Positions 41,419 through 49,581 of a stretch of 64,000 bases of DNA are shown here, in pieces (within the stretch, counting starts at the first letter, position 1; the number at the start of each line of letters is the position of its first letter). The stretch is from Atribacter laminatus (lineage in GTDB: Bacteria > Atribacterota > Atribacteria > Atribacterales > Atribacteraceae). The stretch is from positions 2,728,001 through 2,792,000 of the forward strand of contig NZ_CP065383.1 in assembly GCF_015775515.1 (NCBI RefSeq). The letters are read 5' to 3'. The translations under genes were made by a program, and so were the position numbers. Under the pieces are notes generated by a model. The model worked only from the letters and a program-made list of their open reading frames with translations. It searched no databases and was not told where the DNA came from.

Positions 41419-43383
41419 TCATTCGGTACATCGATCACAGGTTTTGGTCGGTACTGTCCCAGCTTTAAAAGGCAAAACAATGGTTTTTTTACAGGAAGAG
41501 GAGGGAAGAAGTCCCGATTTTAAACAAACCGACCTATCAACTACAGATTCCGGTCGGATGAAATCCTGCTTTGGCAGGTTTTCATGGGCAGCTTTCATAA
41601 CTTTAGCAAAAATTGGAGCGGCAATTATTCCACCGGTTTTCGACTCTCCCAAGGGTTTGCGATCGTCATTCCCCAGAAAAACCCCACATACCATATCGGG
41701 AGTAAATCCAACAAACAAGGCATCAATAAAATCTTCGGTTGAACCAGTTTTACCACCCGCCGGACGACCGATATTTGCCCGTCTGGCTGTTCCCCGTTCA
41801 ATAACTCCCTGGAGTAATCGAGCCATGACATAGGCAGTATCAGCCGGTATGGCCTGGCGCACAGTTTTATTGCTGGAATAGATTACATTACCTTCCCAAT
41901 CGACAATTTTAGTAATGGCGTACGGTTCAGGAATACGTCCTTCGTTGGCAAAAGCACAATAGGCATTAACTAATTCCATTAAAGTGACCTCTGAGGTGCC
42001 TAAAGCAAGCGATAGATTTTTTTGGAGTTGTGATTTCACTTGCATCCTTTTGGCATAATTAATAACCTCGTCGGTTCCCAATTGTTGCAACAGCTTGATA
42101 GCAATAATATTGATCGACTGCTCTAAGGCTTCATGAATTTGAATTGATCCACGAAAAGTTTTATCATAGTTTTTCGGTTTCCAACCATCGGGGAACTGGA
42201 GTGGTTCATCAACATACCAATCTACCGCAGTGATCCCATTTTCAATGGCGGTCGTGTAAATAAAGGGTTTAAATGTCGAACCCGGTTGCCGATAAGCCTG
42301 AGTCGCTCGATTAAATTTACTTTCCTGATAATCTTTTCCACCTACCATAGCTAAAATTTCCCCACTTTTGGGATCCATACAAAGTACAGCGCCTTGATAA
42401 CCACTTTCTTGCAAGGCTTCGGTAGCAACTTTCTGGATATCTAAATTAAGAGTGGTATACACTTTTAATCCACCGTTAAAAACCATTTCTCCGTCATATT
42501 TGGCTAATAACTCCTTTAAAATGTGGTCAATGAAATAGGGGGCACCTGATGGAATATTTTTAAGACCAGATAGAACAATGGGCGTCTCTATTGCTCTTTC
42601 CATTTCTGACTGGTCAATATATCCTCTTTCGGTCATAAGGCGTAAAACCCGTCTCTGTTGTAGTTGGGCAGCTCGAAGGTTCACATAGGGGGAAAAATTC
42701 CCTGGAGATCGCTGTATTCCAACCAACATCGCTATTTCCGCCAAATTCAATTGGGAAAGATTTTTTCCAAAATAGACTAAAGCTGCGGTTTTTACCCCAT
42801 AAACTCCATGCCAAAAATAAATTTGATTGAGATGTGCTTCTAAAATTTGGTCTTTGGTGTATTTTCTTTCGATAAACAAAGCCAGAACCTGTTCCTTAAT
42901 TTTTCGGTTAATAATTCTTTCATGGGAAAGAAAACGGTTTCGGGCTAATTGCTGAGTAATGGTGCTGGCTCCCTCCACAATTCGGCGGTTTATAATATTT
43001 TGAAGAGTTGCCCTCAAAATACCGATGATATCTATTCCTGGATGCTGGTAGAAGTTTTGATCTTCGCTGGCTATAAAAGCTTTTTGGAGCAGTTCAGGAA
43101 TATCGGCAAGAGCAACATACTCACGGTTTTCAGTATAGAGTTCGTGGATCAGTCGATCTTGGTTATCATAAACCCGGGTGGTGAAAGATGGTCGAAAATT
43201 ATCGATCTGACTGGAAATAACGCGAATATCATCTAAATAAAAAAACTGAACCAATAAGAAAAAAATAATACCAGCTAAAATGCCAAAAATAAATGCCGAG
43301 AATAATGGTAAACGAAAAATCTTTGATCGAGAACGTCGTCGTATCTTTATTTTTAAAAGGTTCTCTTTTGATTCTTTATTCAT
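41419..43383 (-). CDS. Penicillin-binding protein 1A (bifunctional transglycosylase/transpeptidase)
   Basis: This class A PBP polymerises and cross-links peptidoglycan outside the inner membrane. The ATG at 43383 has GGGAAG a few bases upstream. Two further in-frame starts (43395, 43407) have poorer signals. The roughly 654-residue protein has a basic N-tail, one membrane anchor (LFSAFIFGILAGIIFFLLVQF) and a GT51 domain (EDQNFYQHPGID, GASTITQQLARN). Its transpeptidase has STFK, the SIN-type motif and KTGSTEDF. It ends with a cysteine-bearing tail (CLKSGLLPSSSCKKT...CDRC). It is convergent with mutS2, 14 bases apart, with no terminator between. Confidence 0.95.
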   Translation of the reverse strand: MNKESKENLLKIKIRRRSRSKIFRLPLFSAFIFGILAGIIFFLLVQFFYLDDIRVISSQIDNFRPSFTTRVYDNQDRLIHELYTENREYVALADIPELLQKAFIASEDQNFYQHPGIDIIGILRATLQNIINRRIVEGASTITQQLARNRFLSHERIINRKIKEQVLALFIERKYTKDQILEAHLNQIYFWHGVYGVKTAALVYFGKNLSQLNLAEIAMLVGIQRSPGNFSPYVNLRAAQLQQRRVLRLMTERGYIDQSEMERAIETPIVLSGLKNIPSGAPYFIDHILKELLAKYDGEMVFNGGLKVYTTLNLDIQKVATEALQESGYQGAVLCMDPKSGEILAMVGGKDYQESKFNRATQAYRQPGSTFKPFIYTTAIENGITAVDWYVDEPLQFPDGWKPKNYDKTFRGSIQIHEALEQSINIIAIKLLQQLGTDEVINYAKRMQVKSQLQKNLSLALGTSEVTLMELVNAYCAFANEGRIPEPYAITKIVDWEGNVIYSSNKTVRQAIPADTAYVMARLLQGVIERGTARRANIGRPAGGKTGSTEDFIDALFVGFTPDMVCGVFLGNDDRKPLGESKTGGIIAAPIFAKVMKAAHENLPKQDFIRPESVVDRSVCLKSGLLPSSSCKKTIVLPFKAGTVPTKTCDRCTE

Positions 43384-43429
43384 CAATCTTCCCATATTTA
43401 TGACCAAGAGTTTTCATTTGATTGGGTTT

Positions 43430-43461
43430 TGATATAATTTCACTAAAGCTTTATTATATCA
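43430..43461. promoter_or_regulatory. Divergent mirror-image extended -10 promoters between PBP1A and queT
   Basis: TGATATAAT (43430-43438) and its exact inverse ATTATATCA (43453-43461) flank 14 bases centred on TAAAGCTTTA. Each arm reads TGnTATAAT on its own strand, an extended -10 element, so one arm can serve queT-tyrS and the other the PBP gene. Good -35 boxes are absent, which suits extended -10 promoters. The symmetry could also be an operator that controls both directions together. Confidence 0.6.
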
Positions 43462-43522
43462 TTCAATTCTCTTTTTTTAGTATTCTATATGAAATAGTCA
43501 ACCGATTGGATAGGTGAATTCA

Positions 43523-43981
43523 ATGAAGAAACTACCACGTATGGCATTGATTGCCGCACTCTATGCAGCCTTTACTATTCTGCCACCTTTTTATGCTTTT
43601 GCATACGGTCCAATACAAATCAGAGTCGCAGAAGCCTTTACCGTTTTACCTTTTCTATTTCCTGAAACAATTTTTGGTTTAACCATTGGATGTTTTTTGG
43701 CGAATCTCTTGGGACAGGTTGGGTTTCTGGATATCGTCTTTGGAACCCTCATTACTTTTTTGGCTGCCTTGGTTACTTCAAAAATGAAAAAAGCTTACTT
43801 GGCTCCCTTGCCTCCGGTCTTATTCAATTCCTTTGGTGTTTCTTTGTATCTCGCTAAACTTTTTCAAGTTCCCTATTTTTATTCCGTTTTTTATATTATG
43901 ATAGGAGAACTTATTGCCTGCTATGGTATCGGATATCCGATCTTAAAAATCTTGCTTAAACGTGGAATAGTTAGGAGATGA
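43523..43981 (+). CDS. queT: QueT-family membrane transporter
   Basis: QueT proteins are integral membrane substrate-binding components thought to import queuosine precursors such as preQ1. The 152-residue protein contains the family hallmark around YAFAYGPIQIRVAEAFTVLPF, then GFLDIVFGTLITFLAAL, and about five hydrophobic segments. ATG 43523 has GATAGGTGA upstream. In other bacteria these genes often follow a preQ1 riboswitch. I searched the leader and found no preQ1-I pattern. Its neighbour tyrS charges one of the tRNAs that carries queuosine (GUN anticodons), which makes the pairing sensible. The link to queuosine is family-based inference. Confidence 0.85.
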   Translation: MKKLPRMALIAALYAAFTILPPFYAFAYGPIQIRVAEAFTVLPFLFPETIFGLTIGCFLANLLGQVGFLDIVFGTLITFLAALVTSKMKKAYLAPLPPVLFNSFGVSLYLAKLFQVPYFYSVFYIMIGELIACYGIGYPILKILLKRGIVRR

Positions 43982-43986
43982 TTAGA

Positions 43987-45219
43987 TTGAGTTTTGAAAA
44001 AAGAGCAACTCAAGACCTCGAGATTCTCTGCCGAGGAGTCGAAGACATTATAAATCCCGAAGACCTCCAAAAAAAATTAATTCGCTATTATCAAACCGGA
44101 CAGCCTTTAATTATTAAAGAAGGATTTGATCCCAGTGCACCTGATATCCATCTGGGACATACCGTTACCCTTAGAAAACTGAAGCAGTTTCAGCTTCTTG
44201 GCCATCAAGTCGTTTTTCTGGTAGGTGATTTTACTGGTCGTATCGGTGATCCAACCGGTAAAAAAGAAGCCCGGAAACAATTGACCGAAGAAGAAGTTTT
44301 AGCCAACGCGAAAACCTATTCAGAACAAGCTTTTAAAATTCTTGACCCAGAGAAAACCATTATTAAATTCAACAGTAAATGGCTTAAGAATCTTTCTTTT
44401 GTCGATATCATTGAAATTACTGCTCATTTTACGGTAGCCCGCATGTTAGAAAGAGAAGACTTCCATCAACGCTTATCAAATGGAAAACCGGTCGGATTGC
44501 ATGAATTTCTTTATCCTATCATGCAAGCTTACGACTCGGTTGCTCTGCATGCCGATGTCGAGTTAGGGGGAACTGACCAACGTTTCAACTTACTCATGGG
44601 TCGTGATTTACAAAGAGAGTTTGGCCAAGAGCCTCAAGTAGTCATGATGATGCCATTGTTAGAGGGTACCGATGGAGTTGAAAAAATGAGCAAGAGTCTC
44701 GGTAATTACATCGCGGTAAATGACTCACCCTTTGAAATGTTTGGTAAAATTATGTCAATTCCTGATTCTCTTATAAAAAAATATTTTATACTCCTCACCG
44801 ATATCCCCATGGATACGATTCTTAAATGGGAAAGGGATTTTTCTAATAATCTTCTCCATCCTCGAGATTGGAAAATAACTCTCGCCAAAGAAATCGTCTC
44901 TATATATCATGGGTCAGCTCATTCCAACCAAGCTTTAGAAGACTTCGAACGGGCTTTTGCCAAAAAAGAAAGGCCCGAAGACGCTCAAATACTTACTTTT
45001 ACTGATGATGACTTAAAAGATGAAAAAATCTGGGTTATTTCCTTGCTTCTTAAAACTGGCGTATCTCATTCAAAAAGTGAAATACGAAGATTAATCGAGC
45101 AGGGAGGAGTATATCTCGACAACGAGAGGATATCGGATCCAAATTCTGATATCCAAATTAAAGATGACCAGTTTCTTCGGGTTGGGAAAAAGCTCTTTTT
45201 CAAGATCAAAAAAAAATAA
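43987..45219 (+). CDS. tyrS: Tyrosyl-tRNA synthetase
   Basis: This class I synthetase attaches tyrosine to tRNA(Tyr). The Rossmann core has HLGH (the HIGH motif) in PDIHLGHTVTLRKL and an intact KMSKS loop (EKMSKSLGNYIAV). The C-terminus has an S4-like RNA-binding domain (SKSEIRRLIEQGGVYLDNERI), so it is the longer bacterial form, about 410 residues. TTG 43987 is preferred because AGGAG lies 10 bases upstream. ATG 43978 overlaps the queT stop and is almost on the SD. No T-box precedes the operon. Confidence 0.96.
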   Translation: MSFEKRATQDLEILCRGVEDIINPEDLQKKLIRYYQTGQPLIIKEGFDPSAPDIHLGHTVTLRKLKQFQLLGHQVVFLVGDFTGRIGDPTGKKEARKQLTEEEVLANAKTYSEQAFKILDPEKTIIKFNSKWLKNLSFVDIIEITAHFTVARMLEREDFHQRLSNGKPVGLHEFLYPIMQAYDSVALHADVELGGTDQRFNLLMGRDLQREFGQEPQVVMMMPLLEGTDGVEKMSKSLGNYIAVNDSPFEMFGKIMSIPDSLIKKYFILLTDIPMDTILKWERDFSNNLLHPRDWKITLAKEIVSIYHGSAHSNQALEDFERAFAKKERPEDAQILTFTDDDLKDEKIWVISLLLKTGVSHSKSEIRRLIEQGGVYLDNERISDPNSDIQIKDDQFLRVGKKLFFKIKKK

Positions 45220-45381
45220 AATGAGAAATCTGCAAATTAGAAGCGAAAGATACTCATCTCTATTTATTGAAAGCATGGATGGATATATTTTTCTTAATCC
45301 CTTGTATTTATCTTATCTTCTCGTCACTCTATTAAATTCCTGATTTATAATGGCTACATTCATATATTTATAGAGGATAAA

Positions 45382-45409
45382 TTTGCAACCAAAGCCAAGT
45401 TAGTATAAA
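45382..45409 (+). promoter_or_regulatory. Possible promoter of the nusA operon
   Basis: TTTGCA (45382-45387, four of six bases) and TATAAA (45404-45409, five of six) are 16 bases apart. It is the best candidate in the gap between tyrS and nusA, but only moderate. It would put the 21-bp hairpin inside the leader RNA. Confidence 0.4.
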
Positions 45410-45532
45410 ATAGTAGAGATAGAACACCCAGTTGCTCAATGGTAATCCAATAGGGGTGGTGTTCTGTGAGTGGTTGGTTTTTTTGAACTTTACGTCGAAG
45501 ACTGATCCTGTTTTTTGCAGGAGAATGAAGGA

Positions 45533-45581
45533 ATACAAACAAGAAAGAGTGGGTTTCCTGCCCACTCTTTCTTGTTTGTAT
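45533..45581. terminator. Perfect 21-bp inverted repeat upstream of nusA (terminator/attenuator)
   Basis: Positions 45533-45553 and 45561-45581 are exact inverse complements around the 7-base loop TTTCCTG. The GC core AGAGTGGG/CCCACTCT is followed by TTCTTGTTTGTAT, an interrupted U tract. The A-rich left flank gives the same arrangement on the other strand. With the nusA start only 56 bases downstream, it can act as a leader terminator that NusA itself may strengthen. Confidence 0.8.
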
Positions 45582-45636
45582 GAAAGACAATATCTTATTA
45601 TCGAATAAGAAAGGAATAGCATGCTGGGGGTTTATT

Positions 45637-46695
45637 ATGAATAAAGATATTTTTTTTGCTATCGAACAAATTGAAAGAGCAAAGGGGATTCCGCGCGAGA
45701 CCCTTAAACAAGCTATTGAAGCAGCTCTTCTGTCTGCCTACAAAAAAAATTTTAAGGGCCCCCACAAAGCAGTGGAAGTTATTCTTGATTCAAATACTGG
45801 GGAAGTCAAAGTTTATACCCATAAAGTAATCAATCCTGAAACTGGAGAAACGCTCGATATCGACGAATATGAAGTTCTATCCGGTCAAGGCACCAACCGC
45901 CTTGAATCAGGAGAAATAGTCCAAGTTGAGATTACCCCTAAAGATTTTGGGAGAATTGCTGCCCAAACTGCCAAACAGGTAATTATGCAGCGCATTCGAG
46001 AAGCTGAGAGAAGCTTGGTATATGATGAATTTTTAGAAAGAACCGAGGATATCGTAACTGGTGTCATTAATCGTAAAGAAGGAAAAAATATCATTGTCGA
46101 TCTGGAAAAAATTGAATCTCTTCTTCCCTCCAATGAACAAATATCATCGGAGAATTACCGAATTGGGGCACGGATGAAATTTTATATAATTGAAGTTAAA
46201 AAAACCAGCCGAGGCCCCCGTATTGTTCTATCTCGATCTCACCCAGGCTTGGTAAAACGGTTATTTGAATTGGAAGTTCCTGAAGTACAAGAAGGTTTTG
46301 TCACCATCAAAGCCATAGCAAGAGAACCAGGAGCACGAACGAAAATTGCAGTCGAAAGCCGAGATGCCAAAGTTGATCCGGTTGGTTCTTGCATAGGAAA
46401 TAAAGGATCGAGAGTCAAACATATAACTGATGAACTCCGAGGAGAAAAAATTGATATTATTCGTTGGAGTAACGATCCAAAAGTATTTATTTCAGACGCT
46501 TTGAGTCCAGCTCATGTTACCTTGGTCGAACTTGATCCTGGCTCCAATACGGCACTGGTGTATGTACCTGATGATCAACTGTCACTCGCCATTGGAAAAG
46601 AAGGGCAGAATGCCAGACTTTCTGCTCGTTTAACCGGGTGGAGAATTGATATAAAAAGCGATCGAGAAATTAGAGAGGCGCCTGGTCAATCATGA
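45637..46695 (+). CDS. nusA: Transcription termination/antitermination factor NusA
   Basis: NusA binds RNA polymerase and modulates pausing, termination and antitermination. ATG 45637 has a GGGGG SD and gives the standard N-terminus NKDIFFAIEQIERAKGIPRE. A 19-residue extension to ATG 45580 would start inside the hairpin and lacks family similarity. The 352-residue protein has the N-terminal polymerase-binding domain, an S1 domain (TEDIVTGVINRKEGKNIIV) and tandem KH domains (DPVGSCIGNKGSRV; LSLAIGKEGQNARLSARLTGW). There is no acidic C-terminal repeat, as in Gram-positive forms. It overlaps ylxR (ATGA). Confidence 0.97.
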   Translation: MNKDIFFAIEQIERAKGIPRETLKQAIEAALLSAYKKNFKGPHKAVEVILDSNTGEVKVYTHKVINPETGETLDIDEYEVLSGQGTNRLESGEIVQVEITPKDFGRIAAQTAKQVIMQRIREAERSLVYDEFLERTEDIVTGVINRKEGKNIIVDLEKIESLLPSNEQISSENYRIGARMKFYIIEVKKTSRGPRIVLSRSHPGLVKRLFELEVPEVQEGFVTIKAIAREPGARTKIAVESRDAKVDPVGSCIGNKGSRVKHITDELRGEKIDIIRWSNDPKVFISDALSPAHVTLVELDPGSNTALVYVPDDQLSLAIGKEGQNARLSARLTGWRIDIKSDREIREAPGQS

Positions 46696-46994
46696 AAAAG
46701 AAGAAAATACCTTTACGGCTTTGCCTTTCTTGTCGCCTTCGGAAGGAGAAAAAATCATTGATTCGGATCGTTGCATCACCGACTGGTGAGATAGATATCG
46801 ATTTAACTGGAAAAAAGCCCGGAAGAGGAGCCTATATATGTCCTAATGCTGAGTGCAATGCCCGTATAAATAGGCAACTCCTTTCTTTTGCCCTTAAGAC
46901 TGAGGTGGTTCAGGAAGAGGTTACAGCTCTTCAGAGGGCAATTCAAAATCTAATTGAATCCTTGCCAAAGGAGGTTAAGCATGGCAAAAATTAG
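46692..46994 (+). CDS. ylxR: YlxR (DUF448) RNA-binding protein
   Basis: YlxR is a small protein encoded between nusA and infB in many bacteria and is thought to bind RNA or nucleoids. The 100-residue sequence shows the family pattern: LCLSCR near the N-terminus, then LIRIVASPTGEIDIDLTGKKPGRGAYIC. A further cysteine (NAEC) completes a possible metal site with CLSC. Its start overlaps the nusA stop and its end overlaps the infB start region. No ylxQ (L7Ae-like) gene follows, unlike in Bacillus. Confidence 0.93.
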   Translation: MKKKKIPLRLCLSCRLRKEKKSLIRIVASPTGEIDIDLTGKKPGRGAYICPNAECNARINRQLLSFALKTEVVQEEVTALQRAIQNLIESLPKEVKHGKN

Positions 46995-48906
46995 AATATA
47001 TAAAGTAGCAGAACAACTTGGTATGCCAACTCATGAAGTGATGGATATATTAAAAGCTTTGGGATCTGATGTAAAAAACCATATGAGTAGTATTGATGAA
47101 GAGTATATTGAGCTTTTACAGGAAGAAAGGGAGTATCGGAAAAAAGAAGAAGAAAAAAACCGGAAAAGAAAAGAGCGAACCATTCAGCTTAAAGAGTCAC
47201 CTCATTTGAAAGATATCGCGCGACTACTCGACATGCATTGGGAAGATATTGTTATTAAATTAGCTGATTGGAATGTGATTTTTGATTCAAAAAAACCTCT
47301 TCCACCACTCGTGGTTGAACGTTTAGCCCGTGAGAAAAATTGGGAAATCATCTGGGAAGATAGTTTACGGGAAAAAACCATTGAAGCTCTTCAAGGTGGC
47401 TTAGGTATTCGTCCTCCAATTGTGACCGTTTTAGGTCATGTCGATCACGGGAAAACCACTTTATTAGATGCTATTCGCCGTTCAAAAGTTGCCCAATCAG
47501 AATATGGTGGAATAACACAAAAAATCGGAGCCTATCAAATCGAAGTGAGCAATAAAAAGATTACTTTTGTTGATACACCTGGCCATGAAGCTTTTACCGC
47601 AATGAGAGCTCGGGGAGCTCAAGTCACTGATATCGCTATTTTGGTAGTAGCCGCTGATGATGGTGTAATGCCTCAAACTATTGAAGCTCTCCAACATGCT
47701 AAAGCTGCCGATGTATCTATTATTGTTGCCATTAACAAGATCGATAAATCCGGTGCAAATCCCGACCGAATTAAGCAACAACTCTCTGATTATGGACTAG
47801 TTCCAGAAGAATGGGGAGGAGATACAATTTTCGTGAATATATCAGCTCTACAGAAAAAAGGGATTAACGACCTTTTAGAAATGATCTTGCTCCAAGCAGA
47901 GTTACTGGAATTAAAAGCTCGTCATCAAGGTTACGCCACTGGAACGATTATTGAATCCCGATTAGATCGAGGGAAGGGACCGGTTGCTACGGTTATAGTA
48001 AAAGAAGGAACCCTAAAGATTGGTGACTTTTTTGTTGCCGGTGCCACCTGGGGAAAAGTTCGTTCCCTCTTCTCGGTAAATGGGAAAAAAGTTAAAGAAG
48101 CAATTCCTTCTATGCCAGTAGAAATTGTTGGCTTTTCTGAATTACCCCCAGCTGGAACTCAATATATGGTAATAGAAGATGAAAAAATTGCTCGCCTTAT
48201 AGCGAACCAAAAACAACTGAAGGAGCGGGAAAAATCTTTAAAAGGATCAAGTGCTCAGATTACTTCTCTCGAAGAACTTCTTTCACCAGAAGAGGGGAAA
48301 AAGCGAGAGTTGAATATTATCCTTAAGGCTGATTTTCAAGGATCTCTTGACGCTATCGAAAAAGTTCTTTCCCAAATTGGAAGCGAAGAAGTAAGTATTA
48401 AGGTCCTTTCCAAGGGAGTTGGCAATATCAACGAAGCCGATGTCGTTTTAGCCGCAGCTTCAAATGGAATCGTTATTGGTTTTGATGTTAAGCTTCCCTC
48501 TGAGGTATCAAAAAATGCCAAAAGAGAAGGAGTAGACGTCCGTCTTTATCGAATTATTTATGACGTCATTGACGATTTACAAAATGCTATTAAAGGAATG
48601 GCAACGCCTAAGCAATATCAAGAAAGCATCGGAAAAGCTGAAGTAAGAGCAGTTTTTAAAATACCAAAAACTGGAGTGATATCCGGTTCCTATGTCACCT
48701 CGGGAAAAATAGAAAGAAATGCTTTTGTACGAGTAATTCGCAAGGGTGAAATACTTGAAGAATCAGCAAAAATTGTCTCCTTAAAAAGGTTTAAAGAAGA
48801 CGTCAAAGAGGTCTCTATGGGATATGAATGCGGAATTGGGCTTGATCGCTTCGAAGATTTTGAAGAGGGAGACATTTTAGAAGCCTATATCATACGAGAA
48901 GAATAA
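46981..48906 (+). CDS. infB: Translation initiation factor IF-2
   Basis: IF-2 is the GTPase that places initiator tRNA on the ribosome. ATG 46981 has a strong SD (AAAGGAGG) and gives MAKIRIYKVAEQLGM, the usual N-terminus; a frame from 46954 lies inside ylxR. The 641-residue protein is compact because the linker between N-terminal IF2N modules is short. G motifs are GHVDHGKT (152-159), DTPGHEAF, NKID and SALQ. Domains II, III and IV follow, with the C2 initiator-binding domain at the end (GYECGIGLDRFEDFEEGD). It ends in TAATG, overlapping ylxP by one base. Confidence 0.97.
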   Translation: MAKIRIYKVAEQLGMPTHEVMDILKALGSDVKNHMSSIDEEYIELLQEEREYRKKEEEKNRKRKERTIQLKESPHLKDIARLLDMHWEDIVIKLADWNVIFDSKKPLPPLVVERLAREKNWEIIWEDSLREKTIEALQGGLGIRPPIVTVLGHVDHGKTTLLDAIRRSKVAQSEYGGITQKIGAYQIEVSNKKITFVDTPGHEAFTAMRARGAQVTDIAILVVAADDGVMPQTIEALQHAKAADVSIIVAINKIDKSGANPDRIKQQLSDYGLVPEEWGGDTIFVNISALQKKGINDLLEMILLQAELLELKARHQGYATGTIIESRLDRGKGPVATVIVKEGTLKIGDFFVAGATWGKVRSLFSVNGKKVKEAIPSMPVEIVGFSELPPAGTQYMVIEDEKIARLIANQKQLKEREKSLKGSSAQITSLEELLSPEEGKKRELNIILKADFQGSLDAIEKVLSQIGSEEVSIKVLSKGVGNINEADVVLAAASNGIVIGFDVKLPSEVSKNAKREGVDVRLYRIIYDVIDDLQNAIKGMATPKQYQESIGKAEVRAVFKIPKTGVISGSYVTSGKIERNAFVRVIRKGEILEESAKIVSLKRFKEDVKEVSMGYECGIGLDRFEDFEEGDILEAYIIREE

Positions 48907-49187
48907 TGAGAATCGGAGCCGGTCAGGTATTGCTTTCTATTCCTGAAAGCTTTTCGTTAAAAGATAAAAGAAGAATTATGAATTCTATCAAACAACGACT
49001 GAAAAACCGTTTTAATCTCTCGGTTATAGAAATAAATCCTGACATTGCCTGGAATCAAGGCCTTATTGGTTTTGCCTGCGTCGGCGAAGACGAAATGACG
49101 GTAAAACATATGATCGATCAGATTGGTCGTTTCATGGAAGATGACGGTCGATATGAAATAATTCAATTTAATATCCAAATCTATTGA
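48906..49187 (+). CDS. ylxP: YlxP-family (DUF503) protein
   Basis: DUF503 proteins are small ferredoxin-like proteins of unclear function found between infB and rbfA in Gram-positive-type operons. The 93-residue sequence has the hallmark SLKDKRRIMNSIKQRLKNRFNLSV, followed by a long acidic second half. Its ATG shares one base with the infB stop. The conserved location suggests a role in ribosome maturation. Here the call rests on the motif and the position. Confidence 0.9.
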   Translation: MRIGAGQVLLSIPESFSLKDKRRIMNSIKQRLKNRFNLSVIEINPDIAWNQGLIGFACVGEDEMTVKHMIDQIGRFMEDDGRYEIIQFNIQIY

Positions 49188-49225
49188 CCATTCAAAATTG
49201 ACAACTGTTGAAAGGGGGTCTGGAA

Positions 49226-49579
49226 ATGAAGAGTTATCGATCCCAACGTTTGGCTGAACTCATTAAAAGAGAAATTGCCACTATGGTTTTGTCCGATGCG
49301 GCAGATCCACGTATAAAGAGAATGACTATTACCCATGTCAATATTACTCCAGATTTAAAAATAGCTAGAATTTTCGTCACCTTCCCTGGGAATAAAAATG
49401 AAGTTGAAGAAAGTTTTCAGGCTTTGTTAAAAGCAAGTCGATTTATTCGAAGTCATATCAGTCAAAATATTCGGATACGCTACATGCCAGAAATTGAATT
49501 TATATACGATACCAGCTTGGAAAAAGCTTATCAGGTTATAGACCTCATAAATCAAATAGGAAGAAAAAACGGGAGTTAA
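49226..49579 (+). CDS. rbfA: Ribosome-binding factor A
   Basis: RbfA is a KH-fold protein needed for late maturation of the 30S subunit and 16S rRNA 5' end. ATG 49226 has SD AAGGGGGT about 8 bases upstream. An upstream in-frame start at 49208 would include the SD and is rejected. The 117-residue protein has RSQRLAELIKREIATMV, SDAADPRIKRMTITHVNITPDLK and RIRYMPEIEFIYDTS, the standard family blocks. It lies 38 bases after ylxP and two bases before nrnA. Confidence 0.96.
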   Translation: MKSYRSQRLAELIKREIATMVLSDAADPRIKRMTITHVNITPDLKIARIFVTFPGNKNEVEESFQALLKASRFIRSHISQNIRIRYMPEIEFIYDTSLEKAYQVIDLINQIGRKNGS

Positions 49580-49581
49580 AG

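Larger units (their letters stand above)
45220..45636 (+). promoter_or_regulatory. 417-base non-coding region; probable nusA leader with attenuator
   Basis: No supported gene lies here. The first 150 bases are AT-rich without clear structure. A possible promoter is at 45382-45409. An inverted repeat AGAACACC (45421-45428)/GGTGTTCT (45458-45465) follows, then a run of seven T at 45478-45484. A small hairpin TCCTG/CAGGA comes next, then a strong terminator-like hairpin at 45533-45581. The nusA start is 55 bases further on. Short open frames on both strands have no family resemblance. The arrangement fits a long attenuated 5' leader. rimP, which usually precedes nusA, is absent. Confidence 0.6.

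Noticed and set aside
41444-41833. Open frame on the + strand across the PBP1A gene
   Set aside because: It is antisense to the conserved transpeptidase domain, has no SD and resembles no protein family.
43462-43522. preQ1 riboswitch before queT
   Set aside because: The short leader lacks the preQ1-I loop and A-rich tail pattern and has no matching stem.
45360-45622. Two overlapping - strand open frames in the tyrS-nusA gap
   Set aside because: They cross the inverted repeats, lack SD sites and show no protein-like conservation. The region reads better as leader RNA.
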